Shown: positions 15,961-23,066 of the stretch, one piece after another
How positions within the stretch are numbered: position 1 is the first letter of the stretch
Layout of the letters: every line of letters begins with the position of its first letter
Source of the DNA: an uncultured Oscillospiraceae bacterium
Lineage (GTDB): Bacteria; Bacillota; Clostridia; Oscillospirales; Acutalibacteraceae
NCBI GenBank assembly: GCA_900549755.1
Contig: URPQ01000009.1
Span: forward strand, 1 to 39,423
Direction: 5' to 3'
Length of the DNA: 39,423 nucleotides
The notes under the pieces: model-generated
Told to the model about the DNA's origin: nothing
Database searches by the model: none
What the model saw: only the letters and a program-made list of their open reading frames with translations
Translations under genes and position numbers: made by a program

Positions 15961-17346
15961 GTGCTTTCCCCCTTTATTTACAACGCAAAGCAAAATTACC
16001 GCTACATACGCGAAATAACCTTTTATTCCGCCACGGCGCGCCCGGCGTTCAGGAGCATTATTCGCCCGCGCTCGGAGTTTAACATTTCTGAATTTCGGAA
16101 AAGCAATAACGGTGATTTTAACTGGTTTTACAATGAAAAAATGATAATACTCTCCCGCGCCATAGTTATGGAAGATGAATATAAAGGCGACCTTACCATA
16201 CAGATAAACCCTCAAAAGCTGCTTGAATCCACCGCCTCGCCCAATTTTTTCAATTATAATATAGCTCTTTTTTCTGAGGACGGCGGCTGCATTTACAGCA
16301 GTATTTTACCTAAAGATAAGGCGCTTATTAAGGACGTAAACGAGGTGTTCGGCACCGAAGAAAACACAAAATTCGGCGGGAAGGACTTTCTTATTAAAAG
16401 CATAAAGCTTGAAAACGGCTTTGTGCTTACCGCCTTTGTAAATCAGGGCACGTTTTTGGTGGGTATTAAAAGCATACTTATTACAACCCTTATTTTTCTT
16501 TTAATATGCCTGTTTTTCTCAACACTGCTGGCATTGGCGTTTTCCAACACGCTTACAAAAAGGATAACCATTTTGAATAACGAAATAAACCGCGTTAAAA
16601 CAGGCGATTTGAATATAAGCGTTCATTCCGATTATTCCGACGAAATAGGAAACCTCACCAATAATTTTGATAATATGATACGCCACATAAACCGCCTGAT
16701 AGAAGATATACGCGAAAGCGAGCATATACAGAAAAAAGCAGAGCTGAAAGCCCTGCAGGCACAAATAAAGCCGCATTTTCTGTATAACGTTTTGCAGGCG
16801 GTAAACTGGAACGCTATTGATAAGGGAGATACCGAAACCAGCCTGATAGTGGTAAATCTTTCAAACTTTTACCGCGCCGTTTTAAACAAGGGCGATGATG
16901 ATATTTCGGTTGAAAAGGAGCTTAAAATAGTTGAATACTATATAAACGTTGAAAAAGCGATTTACGGCGATATTTTTAAGGTGGCTTATAATATAGATGA
17001 GGGCATAAAAAACTGCCTTGCCATTCCGCTTATACTCCAGCCGCTTGTTGAAAACGCAATTGAACACGGAATAAGAAGCCTTGCAGAGCCACACGGGGAA
17101 ATTGTCGTTTCGGCATATGCCGAGGGCGGAACGCTTGTGTTCACCGTATCGGATAACGGCGCGGGCATACCGCCCCAAAAAACAGATACCATTCTCACAA
17201 AAGCCACATCGGGCTACGGACTTAAAAACATAAACGAAAGAATAAAGCTGCGTTTCGGCGAGGAATACGGGCTGCGGCTCACATCCCCCCGCAGCCCTAC
17301 CGTTTTTACAATCACACTGCCGCTTATTCCGCTTGAGCCGCAGTAA
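15961..17346 (+). pseudogene. YesM-type sensor histidine kinase, N-terminally truncated
   Basis: The frame is open for 461 codons from a GTG at 15961 without a ribosome site. It starts inside the extracellular sensor domain (YIREITFYSATARPAFRSII). It then has one transmembrane helix (SILITTLIFLLICLFFSTLLAL, about residues 168-189), a HAMP segment, the His-kinase phosphoacceptor motif IKPHFLYNVLQAVNW, the N-box PLVENAIEHGI and G-box SDNGAGIP. Members normally run 570-600 aa with a first membrane helix before the sensor domain, so roughly 100-130 residues are missing. In intact loci such kinases pair with an AraC-type regulator and control sugar ABC transporters, which fits the adjacent permease fragment. 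No response regulator remains. It may be expressed but is most likely a pseudogene. Confidence 0.78.
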
Positions 17347-17363
17347 TCCGCTTACCCCGCAAA

Positions 17364-17418
17364 TTCCCCAGGCGGCGTTACAGCCGAAAAGGTGTCGGCT
17401 GTAATGCCACTGGGGGAA
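17364..17418. repeat. MITE-like long hairpin
   Basis: This nested inverted repeat has an inner perfect 10-bp stem TTACAGCCGA/TCGGCTGTAA (17378-17387, 17395-17404) with a 7-nt loop. Outer arms TTCCCCAG and CTGGGG(G)AA have a few unpaired bases between. No T-run follows, so it is not an ordinary terminator. It resembles dispersed hairpin elements rather than a gene part. Confidence 0.6.
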
Positions 17419-17479
17419 ACATAGTTACAACGGCTGCGCCGATATGGAAAAAAGCCGATATTTTCGCTGACCGCGCAAC

Positions 17480-17497
17480 CCCCGAGCGGGGATTTTT
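17480..17497 (+). terminator. Short terminator upstream of the tRNA-Arg promoter
   Basis: CCCCG-AG-CGGGG is followed by ATTTTTGCTTTT. It would stop plus-strand read-through from the preceding region just before the tRNA promoter. Confidence 0.6.
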
Positions 17498-17512
17498 GCT
17501 TTTCAAAAAAAC

Positions 17513-17540
17513 TTGACTTTTCGGTTTAATATGATATAAT
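17513..17540 (+). promoter_or_regulatory. Strong sigma-A promoter for tRNA-Arg
   Basis: TTGACT (17513-17518) and a consensus TATAAT (17535-17540) are separated by 16 bp, downstream of an A-rich stretch. Transcription would start near 17547, exactly where a tRNA-like relic begins, and continue into the intact tRNA-Arg. Confidence 0.85.
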
Positions 17541-17547
17541 TATTTCT

Positions 17548-17602
17548 GCGCATAGGATAGAGGGTCCGCCTCCTAAGCGGGCGATCGTTCGTATCCACAG
17601 GC
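17548..17602 (+). pseudogene. tRNA-Arg(CCT)-like relic
   Basis: The stretch contains GGATAGAG, an intact 5-bp anticodon arm TCCGC-CTCCTAA-GCGGG with the same loop and anticodon as the intact tRNA-Arg downstream, and GTTCGTATCC resembling the T-arm. The acceptor strands, most of the D-arm and T-stem pairing are missing. It lies between the promoter and the intact tRNA, so it should be co-transcribed as a leader. It is probably a decayed duplicate; an RNA with its own role cannot be excluded. Confidence 0.6.
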
Positions 17603-17640
17603 TTTAATTTATACCTAAAATTTCATATTTATTAGCAAAT

Positions 17641-17717
17641 GTCTCGGTAGCTCAGCTGGACAGAGCACACGCCTCCTAAGCGTGGGGTCGGGGGTTCAAA
17701 TCCCTTCCGGGACGCCA
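17641..17717 (+). tRNA. tRNA-Arg (CCT anticodon)
   Basis: Full cloverleaf: acceptor GTCTCGG/CCGGGAC (one wobble), D-arm GCTCAGCTGGACAGAGC, anticodon arm CACGC-CTCCTAA-GCGTG with anticodon CCT, T-arm with GGTTCAAATCC, discriminator G and encoded CCA. The integrase gene of the accessory block begins just downstream, the typical arrangement for elements that target tRNA 3' ends. Confidence 0.97.
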
Positions 17718-17723
17718 GAAAAA

Positions 17724-17768
17724 CCGCTGTAAGCCTTTATTTTAAAGGGTTTGCGGCGTTTTTTGTTT
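17724..17768 (+). terminator. Terminator after tRNA-Arg
   Basis: An imperfect long stem (CCGC...AAGCCTTT with AAAGGGTTTGCGG) is followed by a T6 run from about 17759. A second small hairpin, CCGC/GCGG followed by CTTTT, lies at 17771-17795. Confidence 0.7.
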
Positions 17769-17834
17769 TTCCGCCTATTAAGCGGCTTTTACTGCCTACC
17801 GCAAATTTTTTCTGTTACCGAGCCTTAAAAAAAG

Positions 17835-17910
17835 TTTGCTAATTGGATTCGAACGATTTTTTAAAATTTGCTAATGAAATCTGCAAATTTGCTAATTTCT
17901 CATTAGCAAG
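17835..17910. repeat. Clustered TTTGCTAAT repeats at the integrase end
   Basis: Direct copies of TTTGCTAAT start at 17835, 17867 and 17888. Inverted copies ATTAGCAAG begin at 17902 and about 17942, the latter inside the integrase gene, and an inverted ATTAGCAAAT ends exactly at the base before tRNA-Arg (17631-17640). The last direct copy and the first inverted copy form an 8-bp hairpin over the integrase stop codon. The clustering resembles arm-type binding sites of tyrosine integrases. That reading is inference. Confidence 0.6.
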
Positions 17911-19288
17911 CCTTTTGACCTGCGATGATCGAAGCCAAAGTATTAGCAAGCTCGGGCGACTTTTGCAACTGCTCAATCAGTGCCGCAAGGTCAACGGTTT
18001 GAGATTGCGATTCTTCCGGCGGAGGCGCAACTTTTCTTAAATCGGGGTTAGAATAGAACGCGCTTTCAAATTTCTGTGCGTTGATTTTTCTGTCTTCATC
18101 AAGAATATGCGCATACACCTTTGTAATCATATCAATTTCCGCATGACCCGTATCGCCCTGCGTTGCCTTTAAATCTCCGTGATTTAATTTCAGCTTATAT
18201 GTGGTGCTTGAATGACGGAGTGAATGGAAAACCACATTGGGAAGTCCGGCCTTTTCCTTGAGCAGCAAAAACTCCTTTTCGATAATGCGTTTCTCACACG
18301 GTCTGCCGTTAGATAACGCAACAACCAAATTAAAGTCGGCATATTCATCACCGAGAAATTCTTTCAGCTCATTTTGCGACTTTCTCCATTCCCTGAGTAT
18401 ATACGCCACTGTTTTCGGCAACCAAACCTTACGAATACTCGAATCGGTTTTGGGCTTTTTAAGAACAAGGCGTGTACTTGTGTTCGGCATAAGCGGAATG
18501 AATATGTGGTAAATATCCTTTTCTCCCAACATCTCGATTGCCTGCTTCGTACAGCGTGTAAGCTCCTTGTCGATAAAAATGTAAGCATCGTCTGCGGCGA
18601 TGTTCGCATCTTCAATATGAACATTGTCCCAAGTCAATCCGAGAATTTCTCCCAAACGAAGTGAGCAGGCAAACGAGAGATTCATTGCGATATATAGTTT
18701 ACTGTCCGTGCATTCATCTAACGCTTTGCGTATTGTATCGGTATTCCAAATATCGCGTTTTTTATATTCTGTTTTAGGAAGTACCACATTATCAAACGGA
18801 TTTTTACCTATCAGCTCCCATCGCACAGCCTGCTTAAAAGCGCAACGGAGTAATTTTATGATTTTAACGATAGTTTTATCCGTCACATACTCGGTGCTTG
18901 GTTTTCTGCTGCCCCGTGAAACGGCAGGCGTTTTCTTCAGCGTTTGAACATATTGGTCTACAACACGTGCAGTAATCGCCTGAACTTCCAACTCACCTAT
19001 AATCGGGTTGATGTAATTTGCAATAATGGCTGTATTACTGTCATACATAGAAACGCCCCACTTGTTTACACCGTAGGTGCGAACAAAATCTTCCAGAAAA
19101 CTCGACACAGTGGTTTTATTTGGAGGCAGAAAAGTTCCGTTAAATTGCTGATTTTCAATTTCTGCTTTCCTTTTCAACGCTTCCTTGTGTGAATGACAGG
19201 TTTCCCATTTTTGCTTTGTTTCACCCCTTTCGTCTGTGTAGCTGTAAACCACGGAATATGCTTTTTTTCTCTTTATAATAGATGCCAT
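17903..19288 (-). CDS. int: Tyrosine-type site-specific integrase
   Basis: This 461-aa phage/Tn916-type recombinase catalyses integration and excision of the accessory block. The N-terminus holds an AP2-like arm-binding segment (MASIIKRKKAYSVVYSYTDE), residues about 60-160 form the SAM-like core-binding domain, and the catalytic domain follows. Catalytic residues are visible: Arg211 in SLRLGEILGL, His355 and Arg358 in HSLRHSST, His382 in GHAEIDMITK and nucleophile Tyr392 in KVYAHIL. A Pro/Glu-rich C-terminal extension of about 45 residues follows. The gene reads toward tRNA-Arg and lies 13 bp downstream of the excisionase-like gene, with which it is co-transcribed. Confidence 0.96.
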   Translation of the reverse strand: MASIIKRKKAYSVVYSYTDERGETKQKWETCHSHKEALKRKAEIENQQFNGTFLPPNKTTVSSFLEDFVRTYGVNKWGVSMYDSNTAIIANYINPIIGELEVQAITARVVDQYVQTLKKTPAVSRGSRKPSTEYVTDKTIVKIIKLLRCAFKQAVRWELIGKNPFDNVVLPKTEYKKRDIWNTDTIRKALDECTDSKLYIAMNLSFACSLRLGEILGLTWDNVHIEDANIAADDAYIFIDKELTRCTKQAIEMLGEKDIYHIFIPLMPNTSTRLVLKKPKTDSSIRKVWLPKTVAYILREWRKSQNELKEFLGDEYADFNLVVALSNGRPCEKRIIEKEFLLLKEKAGLPNVVFHSLRHSSTTYKLKLNHGDLKATQGDTGHAEIDMITKVYAHILDEDRKINAQKFESAFYSNPDLRKVAPPPEESQSQTVDLAALIEQLQKSPELANTLASIIAGQKAC

Positions 19289-19301
19289 GACTGTATCTCC
19301 T

Positions 19302-19511
19302 TTATTGATTCATACTATCAAGCCACGCATCAAAAGAAGGCTTTGAAATTCTGACATATTTGCCGATTTTCACCGTTTTAAAAGGTGCGTCCTTACAGAC
19401 AGCATATGCCATACTCTTGCTTATCTGTAAAATTTCAGCTATTTCCTGAACAGAATAAGTCCTTTTTTCGGCGTTGGCCTGACAAGAGTTGTTATTATTT
19501 TCAACTGCCAT
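19302..19511 (-). CDS. Excisionase-like helix-turn-helix protein (HTH_17/MerR-like)
   Basis: This 69-aa protein contains YSVQEIAEILQISKSMAYAV, then a basic turn and VRISKPSFDAWLD, the arrangement of winged-helix excisionases and HTH_17 proteins. The ribosome site is AAAGGAG, 7 nt before ATG. Immediately upstream of and co-directional with the integrase, it is the likely recombination directionality factor, bending DNA at the element end to favour excision. Confidence 0.88.
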   Translation of the reverse strand: MAVENNNNSCQANAEKRTYSVQEIAEILQISKSMAYAVCKDAPFKTVKIGKYVRISKPSFDAWLDSMNQ

Positions 19512-19640
19512 ATTTTCTCCTTTCCGGACAGTTGAACAGGTACAGTTTGATCTCTATCACGACATAGTATATTATACAAATTTCGCCTTAAAACATCAAC
19601 AACTGCCTGACAACCGCCCTAAATAAAAAATGTAATTGTT

Positions 19641-19811
19641 TTAAACTGAATCTTCATACCGGGCCATTTCCTGCGCTTTTTCAACCGCGTATTTGCAGGC
19701 TGCGCTATGCACTGTTTAATTTATGGGTATGCTCCGACATATCATCACGGCATACTGTCCATAAACCCTGTATAACTCCCGATAGAAGTTTATTAAATTT
19801 TCAAGGTACAT
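19641..19811 (-). pseudogene. Possible gene relic with an in-frame stop
   Basis: One minus-strand frame reads MYLENLINFYRELYRVYGQY from 19811, meets TAA at 19716-19718, and continues in the same frame as VHSAACKYAVEKAQEMARYE to a stop at 19641. The amino-acid composition looks protein-like (helical, charged), but no ribosome site is obvious and I do not recognise the family. The rest of the ~600 bp between the excisionase-like gene and the operon leader is AT-rich and otherwise empty up to the promoter at 19918. Confidence 0.3.
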
Positions 19812-19917
19812 AACCGGTTTTTAATCCGTACAATTATAAAAACGGGGAATATTCTGTTTTTTCTTCAATTAAAAATAATTTTTTTAAAATCAAATTATAT
19901 ATAAGGTAATTCAAGCC

Positions 19918-19946
19918 TTGACAACCACAATATATTGTGGTAATAT
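19918..19946 (+). promoter_or_regulatory. Consensus promoter with palindromic operator in its spacer
   Basis: TTGACA (19918-19923) and TAATAT (19941-19946) are separated by exactly 17 bp. Sixteen of those 17 spacer bases are the perfect palindrome CCACAATATATTGTGG (19925-19940), and the upstream DNA is a long A/T tract. This is a near-ideal strong promoter that a dimeric repressor would switch off. It drives the plus-strand operon from about 19953 onward. The cognate repressor is not identified; the Xre proteins of the element are candidates. Confidence 0.85.
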
Positions 19947-20032
19947 ACTTTTGTAATTGATTTTTGTGCAAGCCGTATGCGGCAACCGTAACGCTTTATG
20001 TTACATCGCACATATATGATGAGTTTGTAATC

Positions 20033-20090
20033 AAGTGCCGACTTTAATTTCCGCTTTTTTAAGCGCGGAATTTTCAGTTGGCGCTTTTTA
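20033..20090 (+). terminator. First attenuator/terminator of the operon leader
   Basis: An outer 11-bp stem pairs AAGTGCCGACT (20033-20043) with AGTTGGCGCTT (20076-20086), with two G-T wobbles, and ends in a T-run. It encloses an inner hairpin (TTCCGC with GCGGAA). It sits about 80 nt after the expected transcription start and before any gene, so it should limit read-through into the operon. Smaller hairpins (GCCG/CGGC near 19975, GTAAC/GTTAC near 19988) precede it. Confidence 0.7.
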
Positions 20091-20125
20091 TATAGATATT
20101 AAAGCCTTCGGGCAGAAAGGAGAAA

Positions 20126-20179
20126 ATGAAAAGAAATTTTGTTATCTTACAGATAACGGACAAAATTAAAACAAAATAA
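20126..20179 (+). CDS. Leader peptide (17 aa) between two terminators
   Basis: The short ORF MKRNFVILQITDKIKTK has an excellent AGAAAGGAG ribosome site 5-6 nt before its ATG. It ends immediately before a second terminator. A 6-bp hairpin (GTTATC/GATAAC) lies within it and CGGGA/TCCCG follows directly. This is the layout of translational attenuation leaders: ribosome progress or stalling here could decide whether the downstream hairpin at 20203-20251 forms. The peptide lacks runs of one amino acid, so a charged-tRNA sensor is not obvious. Confidence 0.6.
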   Translation: MKRNFVILQITDKIKTK

Positions 20180-20202
20180 TGTCGGGAATATCCCGGATTA
20201 TC

Positions 20203-20251
20203 AGAGGAACCGTATGTTTTAAAAGAAAAACGCAGCGGTTCCTCTTTTTTT
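20203..20251 (+). terminator. Second attenuator/terminator of the operon leader
   Basis: A perfect 10-bp stem AGAGGAACCG (20203-20212) with CGGTTCCTCT (20236-20245) is followed by a T7 run. It lies between the leader peptide and the first structural gene, whose ribosome site starts only about 20 nt later. Such a strong terminator inside the transcript implies regulated read-through. Confidence 0.85.
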
Positions 20252-20280
20252 GTTTTACGGAAAAGAAAGAGGGAAAATTT

Positions 20281-21075
20281 ATGAGAAGATTACAAAGGCT
20301 GTGGGGATCGGTTTCGGTGCTCACGGCGGCGGTTTTAGCGGGTATATGCTTTTTAAGAGGCAGTACGCAGCGTATTTTCCTTGTGGGTGTTTTTGCACTT
20401 TGGATAGCATATTCCTTTGCGGTGTTTTTAATGCCGGTAATAAAACGGTATAAGTACCGCAGGAATTTAAGGAAAATCCGAAAAAAACCGCAAAATCACA
20501 GCGGAAGTAACGGTGCAGAACTGCAAAGGCTTTATTACCTGTTTTTATGCAATGCAAACCATAGAATAACGGGATACATAAAAAGTATTTACCCGGAGGC
20601 TGTATGGAAGTGGGAAACTGCCGCACCTGAAAAGGTTATAACCGAGGGTGAGACAGGCAGAATAAGGCTTTTTAATGTTGATGACTATAACTTCGCGGAT
20701 ATTTCGTTTGATAATTCTGCAAATATAGAATGTACCTTTCTTAAAGCCGTCAGCTTTAGGAGTGCGGCGCAGACCGAATGCAGAGATGAAACGGCGGAAA
20801 AACCGAAAAACGAAACAGATCCGCAGGTATGGTTTGAAAAGAGCGGTCGCGTTATACTCAAAAACCTTATAGCGGATTTAAGCTCAAGAGGGCATAACAC
20901 TCTGACCGTAAGGGACGACGGGAGCTGCGTTGTAGAGCAGGGAGATAAAACCGTAGAGGTATCTCACCTTACCGACTTTCCCGAAAGAGTGTATTATCCA
21001 AGGCTTATAAAGGTACTCGCAGGCGCGGGAATAGCGGCAAAGAGCGTAGATAACGGTTTGGCGGTAAGCTGGTAG
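20281..21075 (+). CDS. Membrane protein with two N-terminal helices, unknown function
   Basis: This 264-aa protein starts at 20281 (MRRLQRLWGSVSVLTAAVLA) with a GAGGG ribosome site. An earlier in-frame ATG at 20179 would place a terminator hairpin inside the gene. Two membrane helices (about residues 9-25 and 32-52) are followed by a basic stretch (KRYKYRRNLRKIRKKP) and a soluble cytoplasmic domain of about 190 residues ending in a compact VRDDGSCVVEQGDKTVEVSH region. I recognise no family. It is the first gene of the accessory operon, 8 bp before the DUF932 gene, suggesting a membrane-linked component of the same system. Confidence 0.75.
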   Translation: MRRLQRLWGSVSVLTAAVLAGICFLRGSTQRIFLVGVFALWIAYSFAVFLMPVIKRYKYRRNLRKIRKKPQNHSGSNGAELQRLYYLFLCNANHRITGYIKSIYPEAVWKWETAAPEKVITEGETGRIRLFNVDDYNFADISFDNSANIECTFLKAVSFRSAAQTECRDETAEKPKNETDPQVWFEKSGRVILKNLIADLSSRGHNTLTVRDDGSCVVEQGDKTVEVSHLTDFPERVYYPRLIKVLAGAGIAAKSVDNGLAVSW

Positions 21076-21083
21076 GTGATTCT

Positions 21084-22154
21084 ATGAAAAAGGGAATAAC
21101 ACTTAACGAATTAGCCGCCGAAATTTTCAGACAGAAAAAGGTTATGGAGGACTATATCGTAGAGTCTTCAAAGCTGTATATGGACGCGGAAAACGGCAGT
21201 CCGCTTATCCGAATATTTGACGGAGAGGGCAACGACCGCATACTTCCGCTCGGAATAGGCGTTTACGCTCACAGGCAATTAGCAAGCTATTTATCCATGC
21301 CGCAGAATTATTATAATCATATGCTGGAAGAAAAGCCGGAGCTTTTAAGCGTAAATGTAAACGAATGGCTTGCAGGCTCTAAGGACAGACGAATGCTGCG
21401 CACACTTGACGGCGAGGCACGCGCCTTTTTGAGCGACCGATATAAGCGCATAGATAACTACGATATTGCACAGGCGACATTACCGATTATTTCCGAAATA
21501 CCAGATGTGCAGATTGTAAGCTGTAACCTGACGCCCGGTAAGATGTATATAAAGGCGTTAAACCCACGATTGTTTGATGATGTTTCCCCCGGCGATACGG
21601 TTCAGGCGGGAATAATCATAAGCAACAGCGAGGTAGGCCTCGGAGCGGTTAATATTCAGCCGCTTGTATACAGGCTCGTTTGCGAAAACGGAATGGTTAT
21701 AAACGACGCGGTAAACCGCAAAACGCACCTCGGCCCTACAATTTCGGATAATGAAATTTTCTATTATTCAAAGGAAACGGTAGAAACCGACGATAAAGCC
21801 TTTTTATTAAAAATAAAGGACTCTGTGCGCGCGGCTGTTGACGAAACAAGATTCAGAATGGCGGTTGAGGATATGCGTATCGCAAAGTCTACGCCGATGA
21901 ATACCGCTGGTGTGCCTGAGTTTGTAAGACTTACCAGCCGCACCTTCGGTATTACCGAAAATGAGGAAAAGGGAGTTTTGCAGCATCTTATAGAGGGCGG
22001 GGATTTATCGCTTTACGGACTTGCAAACGCAGTAACGCGGTTCAGTCAGGATGTAGAAAGCTATGACCGTGCAACGGATCTTGAAAGCATAGGTTATAAA
22101 ATTCTTACAATGCCTAAAAAACAATGGAGCAGAATAAATTCTATGGCGGCGTAA
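21084..22154 (+). CDS. DUF932-domain protein
   Basis: This 356-aa protein has the DUF932 pattern: an N-terminal targeting segment (PLGIGVYAHRQLASYLSMPQ), LSDRYKRIDNYDIAQATLPI, then GDTVQAGIIISNSEVGLGAV, YRLVCENGMVI and a helical C-terminus with EFVRLTSRTFGI. DUF932 proteins are carried by phages, plasmids and integrative elements and lie beside replication or anti-defence genes; no biochemical activity is firmly established that I can cite. It is packed between the membrane protein and a Cys-rich protein in the element operon. The start codon has a GTAGGTGA ribosome site. Confidence 0.85.
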   Translation: MKKGITLNELAAEIFRQKKVMEDYIVESSKLYMDAENGSPLIRIFDGEGNDRILPLGIGVYAHRQLASYLSMPQNYYNHMLEEKPELLSVNVNEWLAGSKDRRMLRTLDGEARAFLSDRYKRIDNYDIAQATLPIISEIPDVQIVSCNLTPGKMYIKALNPRLFDDVSPGDTVQAGIIISNSEVGLGAVNIQPLVYRLVCENGMVINDAVNRKTHLGPTISDNEIFYYSKETVETDDKAFLLKIKDSVRAAVDETRFRMAVEDMRIAKSTPMNTAGVPEFVRLTSRTFGITENEEKGVLQHLIEGGDLSLYGLANAVTRFSQDVESYDRATDLESIGYKILTMPKKQWSRINSMAA

Positions 22155-22183
22155 CCGCTGCCTTAAAAACGGAGGAATAATAA

Positions 22184-22978
22184 ATGACAAATGAAAACGC
22201 TTTAACAACGCTGGATAGCTTCGTACTTCCGTCTATGACCGGAGAAAGAGCAGAACAGCAGATTGACGATCTCAACGATTTTGAGGGTATTATGATGACC
22301 TTCCCCAGAATTAAAATTCCGGGCGGCGGGTCAACGCTGTTTGAAATTCCGGGAGCAAGTCCGGATAAACCGGATTATGTCCCCGCAATCGATGGTATTT
22401 TAATATACAACCATAATACCAACGCATATTGGGAAGAAGGCTCGGAGTACGATATGAACACTTCACCCGTGTGCAGCTCGCCGGACGGCAAAACAGGCTA
22501 CGGCACCCCCGGAGGCGCTTGTGTGGATTGTCCGTACAATCAGTACGAATCGGACCCGAACGGCGGTAAAGGCAAGGCTTGTAAGAATATGCGCAGTCTG
22601 TATATTCTTGAAAGCGGAAAACCGATGCCTATAAACCTGCTGCTGTCGCCTACAAGTCTTAAAGCATACTCAAACTTCGTACAATCGGCATTTTTAATGC
22701 GAAACCGACCGATCTGGGGTTCACTTATTCATATTGAACTCAGAAAAGAAACAAACGGTCCGAATAATTACGCGGTTGCGGTGTTTAAGCTGTTAGGAGA
22801 TTTTACCGGCGAGAAACTTGCGGAAATAAAAAGATATGCAATTGAAGCACGTGCAGGCATTAAAGAAATGCTTGAGCAGCGTGCAATAAATACCGAGGAA
22901 CGAAATGAGCCTATCGAGTCGTTTACCGAAATTGACGATGGTAACGAGAGCGACGGCAATTCGTTCAGCGTAGCATAA
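22184..22978 (+). CDS. Cys-rich (zinc-finger-like) protein of mobile elements, unknown function
   Basis: This 264-aa protein has a GGAGG ribosome site. An N-terminal beta-rich part (FPRIKIPGGGSTLFEIPG, IDGILIYNHNTNAYW) precedes four cysteines at about 103, 118, 121 and 138 (CSSPDGK; GGACVDCPYNQ; ACKN) that could bind one metal ion. After this comes a strand-helix region (LYILESGKPMPINLLLSPTS) and a Glu/Asp-rich acidic tail. An acidic C-terminus with a metal-stabilised core is reminiscent of single-strand-DNA-binding proteins of phages, but I cannot identify the family and offer that only as a possibility. It sits between DUF932 and a sigma-like gene. Confidence 0.75.
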   Translation: MTNENALTTLDSFVLPSMTGERAEQQIDDLNDFEGIMMTFPRIKIPGGGSTLFEIPGASPDKPDYVPAIDGILIYNHNTNAYWEEGSEYDMNTSPVCSSPDGKTGYGTPGGACVDCPYNQYESDPNGGKGKACKNMRSLYILESGKPMPINLLLSPTSLKAYSNFVQSAFLMRNRPIWGSLIHIELRKETNGPNNYAVAVFKLLGDFTGEKLAEIKRYAIEARAGIKEMLEQRAINTEERNEPIESFTEIDDGNESDGNSFSVA

Positions 22979-23008
22979 AAGAAAATGCGGCATTGCCGCA
23001 ATGTGTTA

Positions 23009-23046
23009 AAAGAGATGCTGTGACAATACGGCGTCTCTTTTTTATT
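23009..23046 (+). terminator. Terminator within the accessory operon
   Basis: AAAGAGATGC (23009-23018) pairs with GCGTCTCTTT (23031-23040), followed by T-rich sequence. A small perfect hairpin, GCGGC/GCCGC, lies just before it. It may separate the first three genes from the rest or act as a partial attenuator. Confidence 0.7.
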
Positions 23047-23066
23047 TTAGGAGGAAAAGATATAAG

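Noticed and set aside
20179..20280. Upstream ATG at 20179, overlapping the leader stop, as the start of the two-helix membrane protein
   Set aside because: It would place a perfect terminator inside the coding region and put 34 unusual residues before a normal ribosome site and ATG at 20281.
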